Shown here: positions 56,419 through 64,000 of the stretch, in pieces
Layout: the number at the start of each line of letters is the position of its first letter
Numbering within the stretch: position 1 is the stretch's first letter
Assembly (NCBI GenBank): GCA_963170055.1
Contig: CAUJGJ010000040.1
Location: 667,401 to 731,400 of the forward strand
DNA: 64,000 nt
Source: Halisarca cf. caerulea
Taxonomy: Eukaryota; Porifera; Demospongiae; Chondrillida; Halisarcidae
Direction: 5' to 3'
Position numbers and translations under genes: made by a program
The notes under the pieces: generated by a model
What the model saw: only the letters and a program-made list of their open reading frames with translations
Database searches by the model: none
Told to the model about the DNA's origin: nothing

Positions 56419-59400
56419 CTGAGGCAGAGGAAACAATTCACTTTCAGCAAGAAACACACAAAGCAAGCACTCAAGTTGAATATTTACCTGGACACTTTTA
56501 TCCCAGCAGCATTGCTTACTCAAGCATTGCTCTTCAGTTATGCCAGGGTAACCTTTCGGAAACATTGAGGATGAAACACCAGTAATTGATTATAAAACAA
56601 AAAGTCATAGTTTGTATAAGCATCTTTCAGAGCTATATTATCATGTAGCAGCTGAAAACAAGGGGTTTGTTACTGCCTAGGTAAAATTAATACGTTATTG
56701 AATTCTGCCGGAGATAATATTTCATTATGGTTGTAATCAGTCCCATTTGTATCAGCAATACAATGGCTACAACCAAGGAAAGAGAATGTAACTGCAAAGT
56801 GATATGTATAAACTCAGAATCACTAATTACGACAATAGACATTTAAAATGCTGTGAAGAGATGACTGACCACAAAGTGTGAAGTCATTCTTGTATGCGGT
56901 AATTCCACAAGAGGTCTGCATGGAGAATTTCAGATCAGGACAAAATACTCCATAATAATAACAGCCTACATTGCTTCTCTGCAAAATTGCATGTTCTTTC
57001 CATGGGGACACACTCCATGTACTGCATTTTTATATTGTCTTCATTACGTTTTCTGGAAGTGTAACGCTCTATTTATGCATATATATATATATATATATAT
57101 ATATGCAAAGGAAGTAGGTGAATAAAAATGGCTGCTGGAAGAAAAGAAGACTTTAAACAAGCAACGGTTTATCTGAAGGATAAAACCGTGGCTGAAACTT
57201 TGCCAAAATGCATCGAATCTTCTTCAGAATTACAACAAAGGCGACAAAAAAAACCTGAAGGATAAAACTCCATGTTAAACTAGATACCATTGTTTCAGAG
57301 ATAAGCCGTTATATTCGCAAGTAATTCAGGACGAGGGGCAGCAGCCCCACTGTTTATTTACCTGATTTACTTGTTTCACATGCCACAACACAGTGAACAT
57401 ATGGTATATTCATGCTTACCACAGTCAACTCTCTTCTCAGAATCAATTTCATCACATGATTTAGCCAAACTGCCACCATAGAAACACCATGGCTCCCCCC
57501 ACTGTTGTTGCGGGCATAAGAAAGAGAAGTATGCATTTCCCGCACAGCACAGAACACAAAATGTACAGTACACCAACTAACATTATTAGATGGATTCCAG
57601 CAGCAACCTTTATCTTTGCACTCTTCTTCAGCAATTCCATAGTCGCCTAAATAATAATGTAGGATTATTATTAGTTTGATTGGTTGAAACCATTTACTTG
57701 TCTATTATGACAAGTACCACAGTGAGAGAAGAAGTGTGGCATTATGTTTCTCAGTGCGTATGGTACTAACCGCAATCCACTCTTGGGAAATTGTATGCAA
57801 AACAAGTCTCAGTCGTTTTGTAGAAGCACCATGGCACATCCTTGAGAAAACAGATAATAGATATAAATGTAATTGCAATTCACTTCATACAAAAGATAGA
57901 CACTTGACCAAGAATTCACATTACTTCACAGGTGACTTATGTCCAATTTTGGACATAATGTATAATGGCAAACACATAAAAGACACTCAGATTAACCCCC
58001 TAGGGTTAACTGGAAATTTAAACTCATTCCTGTATAAATTCATACCTGTCTATTGCTATTATATAAATTCTCTATTATAAGACTTCTCTTCCAATCCATA
58101 ATATGTATATATATACATATATAATATTACAACACCTTCTTTCATTTCATACATATTAAAACACTATTTTGTACTACAGTTTTTTAGCGTTTAAGTGTGA
58201 TCCATTTTAATAACCATGTTTTTCTAAGTATATTGTTTAATGTATACAGTCATTATACCGACTTATAGTCTCGTTCCCAGCCCCACTTCCAGCTGCCACT
58301 TTATTCTTGCCGGAAAAAGTCGGTCTGGCAGCAATGGTGAGTAAAACTTGGTTTACAATAAAGCAATCTGATTGGTTTGCATGAAACCATGCAAAAAAAT
58401 CAGATTGCTGTATTGTCATATACCACATGTTATGTCAGGTGCATCAGCTTTCATTTGAAGTGCGAAAGAAGCTGGAGCGAAGTATGTCAATGGAAGATAA
58501 GGAAGGAGAATCTTCTATAGCGCAACTGGAAAATGGTGTGATTGGAACTACATCGGAAAAGTTACTATTAAGGCAACTACTGCTCTTGGCCATTCTTCAC
58601 CAAAGCGCAAACAGTGCGACTCTATCGAGCAGTTTGTTACTTGTCACAATGCTTTCATCTCTTTACTGACTGGAGGAAGAAAAAGAGCTGTATGATACTT
58701 TAATCCTTGCTTAAATCCCGAAGACACTGAGATCGCCAAACGCATCTTACAGCACCGTAAGAAGGCAAATGCCGCATTCCAGTTGGGCATATAATATTTA
58801 AGAAAAATCTTTAAAGAACTGCGTTACCTTCACTTTGTGGGTGGATGGCTCTTCTATTGTAGATATTGTTGAAAGGAGAGTGACACAAAATACACAAACG
58901 AGTAATGTATTTATCGCTCATTCCGCCGATTTCCCCTATTCCCACTGAACTTATAAGTTCTGCCTAACCATAGATACTCTAACCTAAGCGGTTGTGTAGG
59001 TTCAAGTATCTTAGATACTATGACCTAACTAAGTGAGATGTTTCACACTAGCTATCATTGTATCCTATGGTAATAAGTCGTCCAAAATGTGTGCAAGCTG
59101 TACAAGGTTCGCGACTAAATGTTGTGACTTTCTCATGGGGTGCGACAGCCGACAAGCCAAGTTTTACCCACCATTGTTGCCAGACCCACTTCTCCCCATG
59201 AGAATAAAATGGCAGCCGGAAGTGGGGCTTGGAATGAGACTAACCAACTTAGGGTCATTTTGTGCCTGGAGTAGCTTTTCTGTATGTGTGAGAGTGCAAC
59301 TAGCAATGATTCATGATCATGCATCATAATGGAACCTTTTCTTCTTCATTCCAACAGCAGCCTCTCTCCTTGACACATTGTCCTTTATCAATTCCATAGT

Positions 59401-60798
59401 ATCCTAAAATGGAGAATATGTACCCATTGTTATGTTAATTATTATGCACACCATTTGGAAGTTTTGATGGAGTAGAGTTAATAGCGCAGTAAATAGTGCA
59501 TGTGCATGTAGGTGCCTACATATAGTGCATGTGCATGTAGGTGCCTACGTATAGTGCATGTGCATGTAGGTGCCTACGTATAGTGCATGTGCATGTAGGT
59601 GCCTACGTATAGTGCATGTGCATGTAGGTGCCTACGTATAGTGCATGTGCATGTAGTAGGTGCCTACGTATAGTGCATGTGCATGTAGGTGCCTATGTGC
59701 ATATTTTAAAAGTAAAAGTGACTACCACACAAAACAGCTTCAAAATACCCCGGTCATATCTTTTTCATGTCAAATTGGTAGAAATACCAAGTGTTCATCT
59801 TTTGTTTGGACATTTAAAAGTTATCATTCTCAACAGAGTCTTTATGGAATTCAGCAGTTGCAAAACCTTACCGACATGGGTATGGGACGATAATTAATGA
59901 GTAATAGAGCAATTTCAATTCAAAACACAGTGACCAGATTTATAAACTAAAACAAGCTGCATAAATTAGTCTGGAGAAAATGTTATAATTCAGTAGTTTT
60001 TCACTTTAGTGATGTGCATGTGACCATAATTTATGCCATAGGGAGGCGAAATATATATTGGCCTTAATGTTTATAACATAAGGTGTTTCTTGAATGGTTC
60101 TCCATATTGTACTAGCCGTCTCCATCATTTCAAGTTAACTCTATCAAATCCTTAATTAGTATCACCAATGGCAATGATAAGTTCATTGATAACAGCTATT
60201 CTTCAACGCTGGTTTGCTGCCTTTGAGGAAAAGTTACCATTATTGCTTTACCTTTGTAGGAGCTAATATAATACTAATATTATATATATATGAAGTATAT
60301 TGTCTCGAGGCCACAACTATCTGTATTCATAAGAACAAGTAATTTGAGTTGAAAAAAGCTTGTGGGGACTGCTGCCCCACAAACTCCAATCCCTTGCAAA
60401 GCATCAGAGGGTAATTGGTACAGCTGCATTTCCATTGAAGATCAGTGTTTTGAAAACAATTTGATCCTAACATATTCCTATATGAATGAATACGTAATGC
60501 TCTATTACTATTATATATACAAATTCTCTGTTATAAGACCTTACTTCGAAGCCACATACATATATATATATGTACATATGTGTGTGTATATACCAGATGA
60601 GCGTTGCACACTGAAAGTCCAAAAGTTGAGTATTTCAGCAATTCATAGAGTCAACCATTATACGTTATTTTCATGGGCTAACATCCATATTGCTCTACAT
60701 ACATAAAGCTCACCACAGTCTACCCTCACTGATGGATCACAACTATCATCAGCAAAACACATTCCCACCAGGGGAAGAAGAATGGAAAGGATATACAT
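56368..60798 (-). CDS. secreted protein with three trefoil (P-type) domains
   Basis: Seven minus-strand exons (60714-60798, 59336-59403, 57771-57840, 57582-57646, 57420-57501, 56488-56552, 56368-56418) give 161 residues and a TAA stop. The signal peptide MYILSILLPLVGMCFA is followed by three six-cysteine P domains. Each has the RVDCG, GCCW or QCCW, and PWCFY/PWCFK signature. Intron phases alternate: phase 1 after the DCG glycine and phase 0 between CCW and PWCF, so each trefoil is made from two half-domain exons. Trefoil peptides are secreted mucus-associated protectants in vertebrates; the role here is inference. Six of the seven exons are confirmed by good splice sites. The donor of exon 2 (AAG/GTTCCA) is weak. 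A TATA box lies upstream. Confidence 0.78.
56488..56552 (-). CDS. trefoil gene exon 6: first half of domain 3
   Basis: (G)YPGITEEQCLSKQCCWDKS ending VQ, with a CCGAAAG acceptor and GTAAAT donor; phase 1 in, phase 0 out. Confidence 0.75.
56870..56978 (-). pseudogene. possible relic second-half trefoil exon
   Basis: A 109-nt segment between TTTGCAG and GTCAGT reads RSNVGCYYYGVFCPDLKFSM and ends NDFTLCG, in phase 0 to 1 like the other second-half exons. It cannot follow the phase-1 exon at 57420 directly. Its expected first-half partner is absent, and a hairpin-ended repeat (57046-57365) sits in that interval. I take it as the remnant of a fourth domain, unused in the 161-residue model. Confidence 0.4.
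57046..57365 (+). repeat. Rep-B hairpin-ended element in trefoil intron 5
   Basis: CTGGAAGTGTAACGCTC, a TA run (57079-57104), AATAAAAATGGCTGCTGGAA, then GGACGAGGGGCAGCAGCCCC and TTTACTTGTTTC. The same order is seen at 63611-63957. It is non-coding. Confidence 0.6.
57420..57501 (-). CDS. trefoil gene exon 5: second half of domain 2
   Basis: WGEPWCFYGGSLAKSCDEID then SEKRVDC(G), acceptor CAACAACAG, donor GTAAGC; phase 0 in, phase 1 out. Confidence 0.78.
57582..57646 (-). CDS. trefoil gene exon 4: first half of domain 2
   Basis: (G)DYGIAEEECKDKGCCWNPS then NN, acceptor TATTTAG, donor GTTAGT; phase 1 in, phase 0 out. Confidence 0.78.
57771..57840 (-). CDS. trefoil gene exon 3: second half of domain 1
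   Basis: DVPWCFYKTTETCFAYNFPR then VDC(G), acceptor TTCTCAAG, donor GTTAGT; phase 0 in, phase 1 out. Confidence 0.78.
58266..59242. mobile_element. 0.98-kb non-autonomous relative of the RecQ/DUF6589 transposon
   Basis: Termini TAGTCTCGTTCCCAGCCCC (58266) and, as complement, TAGTCTCATTCCAAGCCCC (ending 59242). Similarity between the two ends continues for about 85 bp, including CTTCCGGCTGCCA and GGTCTGGCA. A 9-bp target duplication with one mismatch flanks it: ACCGACTTA (58257-58265) and ACCAACTTA (59243-59251). An 80-codon ORF at 58427 is unrecognised. It lies in intron 2 of the trefoil gene. Confidence 0.75.
59336..59403 (-). CDS. trefoil gene exon 2: first half of domain 1
   Basis: (G)YYGIDKGQCVKERGCCWNEE ending EK. 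The acceptor ATTTTAG is good. The donor AAG/GTTCCA is non-consensus but is in the expected phase 0 and joins cleanly to DVPWCFY of exon 3. Confidence 0.65.
59494..59697. repeat. 29-bp minisatellite, seven units, in trefoil intron 1
   Basis: Near-perfect direct repeats of TAGTGCATGTGCATGTAGGT followed by GCCTACGTA. The units are so similar that recent expansion is likely. Confidence 0.92.
60714..60798 (-). CDS. trefoil gene exon 1: signal peptide
   Basis: MYILSILLPLVGMCFADDSC then DPSVRVDC(G), with a GTGAGC donor in phase 1. The start is chosen because it begins a typical signal peptide just downstream of a TATA box. Confidence 0.78.
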
Positions 60799-60859
60799 TC
60801 TGGTCACAAGTGATGTCTTGAACGTTTAGGCTGCAAACTGCCAGCAGCCTTGGGGGCAG

Positions 60860-60868
60860 TTTTATATA
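60860..60868 (-). promoter_or_regulatory. TATA box of the trefoil gene
   Basis: On the minus strand this reads TATATAAAA, 62 bp upstream of the ATG, leaving a short 5' UTR of roughly 30-40 nt. Confidence 0.6.
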
Positions 60869-61139
60869 TACTAGGCTGTTGTTTTATCTATCATGGAGGT
60901 TATCACATCCTGGTGCTGGAATAGGAAATCACTGCTGTCACTGAGTGGAACAATGTATGATTGTTTCTATTGTGTGGGCTGTAAGCATTCATGTAATTAG
61001 GGAATTTACTGTCAACAATGTCAAACACTAGTCTACAATGGAAAGATTGCAAGATAGAGAAGTAGGTTGAGTGCTAGTGAGCTACTTTAGTGGTGTCCAT
61101 TTTTGTTTTATGGACAGATGGTAACATAAACATAGTTGT

Positions 61140-61700
61140 CAAATGTGCAATATTACATGGAGGGACAAACATTATGTTATAGAGGGACTTCAACTAGAGA
61201 AGAGGGACAAAAGTTATAGAAAAGCGGGACAAAAGGTATAAAATAGAGGGACTTCAACTAGAAAAGTGAGACAAAAGGTATAATATAGAGGGACTTCAAC
61301 TGGAAAAGAGGGACAATAGTATATTATATAGAATAGTGGGACCTCAACTGGAAAAGAGGGACAATAGTATATTATATAGAATAGTGGGACCTCAACTGGA
61401 AAAGAGGGACAATAGTATAATATATAGAATAGAGGGACCTCAACTAGAAAAGTGAGAAAGAGTAAAGAATAGAGAGCCTTCAAAAGAGGGACAAAAGGTC
61501 ATAGAACAGAGGGATTTCAACTTATGAAGTGGGAAAGAAGTATAGAATAGAGGGACTTCAACTAGAAAAGTGGGACAAAAAGTATAGAATAGAGGGACTT
61601 CAACTAAAAGAGGGACAAAAGGTATAGAATAGAGGGACTTAGGGGGAATAGAGGGAGGCATGGGGGGAATAGAGGGGGGCTTAGGGGGAATAGAGGGAGG
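61140..61700. repeat. complex minisatellite
   Basis: More than ten imperfect units of 40-50 bp built from GAGGGACTTCAACTAGAAAA, GGGACAAAAGGTATAGAATA and related sequence, ending in shorter GGGGGAATAGAGGGAGGC units. Reverse-strand ORFs repeating PSFPVEVPLFY are artefacts of this repeat. Confidence 0.88.
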
Positions 61701-61824
61701 CATGGATAGAGAATACCTTTAGGTGAAAGCAATTTGCAGTTGGAATTTTTTAGGGGGTGGAAGGAGAGTCTGGTGTACATGCATGTTGAAACTTCTCCCC
61801 TGCCGCTCACTGGATAGAACCCTG

Positions 61825-61825
<1 letters not shown>

Positions 61826-61861
<36 letters not shown>
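61826..61861. repeat. (GT)n microsatellite
   Basis: A pure GT run of about 36 bp. Confidence 0.93.
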
Positions 61862-61862
<1 letters not shown>

Positions 61863-62111
61863 ACGCGTGCATGCGTATGTGTTGGAGAGAGAATGCATGT
61901 GTGTGTATTTGTGGTGTTAATGGTGGTGTTAGTGTTGCGATTGTGGTTAAATATCTTTTATGTGTGACAGAAAAAGAATTGTGCTTACCTATCATGGCAT
62001 TTGCAGTATCTGACTAGAATCTAACCACATGGTTCCATGGAATACTTCTTCTCACTATACAATATTGAAGAGATTAGCTCTAGTGCCAATATTACACACG
62101 GACATTCCAAA

Positions 62112-62318
62112 ACAAGCGATTCGAGTTTAAAAAACTCGTGGGCCGCCCACGGTCCTGGAAACTCGAATCGCTTGGAAATCATCTTCGAAGAACTCTTCTG
62201 GTCGAAAAGACTCTTCACTGATTAAATCAGAAGCGAACGAATGAATTTTACCGAAATATAGGCAAAAGATTACGTACAGACTTCGCGTCTGCCATGTTGT
62301 TGACATATATTATATATA

Positions 62319-62377
<59 letters not shown>

Positions 62378-62450
62378 CATCGTCCCGGGCGTTCCGGGCA
62401 CTTCCGGTGAAAGTAAAAACAATATAGAGCCGCCTTCTGGCGGCCCAAAA
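62112..62450 (+). repeat. Rep-A hairpin-ended element
   Basis: AACAAGCGATTCGAGTTTAA, GGGCCGCCC, return arm ACTCGAATCGCTTGG, GAAGAACTCTTCTGG, GCCATGTTGTTGACA, a 65-bp TA tract (62307-62371), ACTTCCGGTGAAAG and a terminal GCCGCCTTCTGGCGGC hairpin. Close to the copy at 7097-7400. Confidence 0.7.
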
Positions 62451-63329
62451 AACATGTCACTGGTATTCCGAGGTTTCATCCCAACAAGCACAATGATTTT
62501 ATGCAAAGTTTATCTTTTGTGTTATTGCCCTCATCATACATGATGGTAAATAGACCTTCCTGGCATTGCTCAATTACGGATTTGCAAAATGCAGATATAG
62601 TGCACCTTTCATAATGCAGGTTGTTTCATTTTCAGCTGAACTGAAACTCCTAGCAATTTTGCTGTCTAATAGCAATTATCAAAAGGTGTGCAAAATTTGT
62701 CTTTTTGCACATATCTTTTTCTTATATAGGTAATTTTCGAATGTTTTGTTAAGTTTCAGTGCAATACATTCAAATTTGAGCGAGTTATAGGACTTTTATC
62801 TTGATCACTTCTGTACAATCTGCCATTTTCTCCGCATATCTAAATTTGCAGTCAATGACATAATCACTGCCTGTATAGAAGAACAATGAAAAAGACCTGC
62901 AAGTGATGAATGCCGTATTCTAACAGTATACATACTAACGGAAATGGAACTATAAACTCTCGTAGCTCAAAAGTAAAGTATACGCGATAGTGGAATAAAT
63001 TTAGACGTAAGTCCAAAATGGAACTTGCGATGACAGCGCAAGTGGATTCACGCTGTAGTGCGTTCGAAAAGCTACGCCAAACGCTTAACGGATACTGCCA
63101 ACAGCTCAATGGATACTTCCAATTCTTCAGAGCTTGTTGGTCCAGCTCAACCACTCATTGCCAGCAATTCTCGGTGCTCCAGGAATAGTACGTGACATGC
63201 CCATCCTCAAATTCAAGGCTCTGTTGTCTGCATTCCATCTTTAATGACAACAGCACTGCCAAATGAGGTGAGCCAGAATACAACAAGGTACATTAAGTCG
63301 GACCGTACTTGAGTAGGCTCAAATGCGAT

Positions 63330-63610
63330 TTCCTGGAACAATACCATCCTAGCATGCAAAAGTCAATTGATGAAGCAATGGCAGGATTCAAGGGTCATCT
63401 ATCTATGAAACAGTTCATGCCGATGAAACCCATGAAGAGGGGGGTATAAGGTGTGGCACAGGTGTGATGCCAAAACAGGTTTCATGTGTAATTTTAATGA
63501 ATACTGTGAAGCCAAGGACTACCAGAGCACGGATTTGGAACAAAGATGGTATTGGAGCTTGCGAAATCACTGTTTGGGAAGGGATAGCACCTTTATCTTG
63601 ACAATGTTTA
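63330..63610 (+). pseudogene. decayed piggyBac transposase fragment
   Basis: Frame 1 from 63330 reads FLEQYHPSMQKSIDEAMAGF then KGHLSMKQFMPMKPMKRGV and hits TAA at 63447-63449. A shifted frame continues KVWHRCDAKTGFMCNFNEYC. A further shift gives MVLELAKSLFGKG, stop, HLYLDN. These are consecutive blocks of the PGBD-type DDE transposase domain. Two frameshifts and two stops make it a relic. Its 3' side is cut by a hairpin-ended repeat at 63611. Confidence 0.75.
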
Positions 63611-63957
63611 GGGGCTGCCGCAGGCATAGTAGTTTCATTACGAATTCCGGAAGTGTAATGCTCTATTCAGGAAGTACTCAGTAGGTAAATAAAAATGGCT
63701 GCTGAAAGAAAAGAAGACTTTAAGATAATTCGCTACATTTTGGCAAAGTTTCAGGTACGGTTTTATGCGTCAGGGTAAAACCGTGGCTGAAACTGCCAAA
63801 ATGCAGTGAATTTTCTTCAAAATTGCAACGAAAGTGAAAAACACAAAGTTGTGGGATAAACTTCTTCGTAAACCTGATACCATTGTTGCAGACATAAACC
63901 GTTGTATTTGCAAGTAATTTGGGGCTCCACGTTTTTTCCCCCCAAATTACTTGTTTC
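63611..63957 (+). repeat. Rep-B hairpin-ended element
   Basis: GGGGCTGCCGCAGGC, ATTCCGGAAGTGTAATGCTC, AATAAAAATGGCTGCTGAAA, then TGATACCATTGTTGCAGA and AATTACTTGTTTC. Homologous to 57046-57365; the interior also matches 46440-46645. Confidence 0.6.
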
Positions 63958-64000
63958 AGTTCCATTGATCTAGCTAACATGTTGTCAGCTCAACAAACTG

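Noticed and set aside
58427..58669. 80-codon ORF inside the 0.98-kb TIR element
   Set aside because: No recognisable domain; kept only as part of the element.
61214..61864. Pro-rich repetitive minus-strand ORFs resembling a structural protein
   Set aside because: Translation of the minisatellite at 61140-61700 and the adjoining GT run.

Overview
This is animal nuclear DNA. Genes are split by GT-AG introns, and the encoded proteins are secreted modular metazoan types (von Willebrand A and D, TIL, sushi, Calx-beta, netrin-like and trefoil domains). Short TTAGGG runs and dense DNA-transposon debris fill the rest. The domain mix, AT-rich repeat-filled introns and transposon types suit a marine invertebrate, probably a sponge or another non-bilaterian. 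The species call is inference.

Layout. Positions 1-8058 hold no gene I can support, only repeats: a truncated 0.87-kb TIR element, piggyBac-like MITEs flanked by TTAA, hairpin-ended elements and microsatellites. A TATA box at 8059 precedes one very large plus-strand gene (8165-42015). I resolve it into 28 exons encoding about 3,641 residues. The order is signal peptide, VWA, four TIL-VWD-C8-TIL units, an array of TIL repeats, sushi, VWA, two sushi, Calx-beta, two further VWD units, two Calx-beta domains and a C-terminal netrin-like domain. All 27 introns are phase 1, so every internal exon is a symmetrical shuffling module. Three neighbouring VWD units are nearly identical, which indicates recent duplication or conversion. 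Its introns carry a decayed antisense Crypton-type recombinase, mariner- and piggyBac-like MITEs and several minisatellites.

Positions 42016-48338 are repeats: a Tc1/mariner-like element with another element nested in it, a 0.73-kb MITE and hairpin elements. Positions 48339-54781 form a complete 6.4-kb mobile element with terminal inverted repeats and a perfect 9-bp target-site duplication. It carries two convergent spliced genes: a DUF6589-type protein, interrupted here by one nonsense codon, and an intact RecQ-type helicase. A 0.98-kb non-autonomous relative with similar termini and a one-mismatch 9-bp duplication lies at 58266-59242, inside an intron of the next gene.

Positions 56368-60798 (minus strand) hold a small spliced gene for a 161-residue secreted protein with three trefoil (P-type) domains and its own TATA box. 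The window ends in minisatellites, hairpin-ended repeats and a decayed piggyBac transposase fragment. The two host genes encode secreted cysteine-rich proteins that plausibly act outside the cell in mucus, matrix or defence. Nothing in the sequence links them functionally to the transposon genes.
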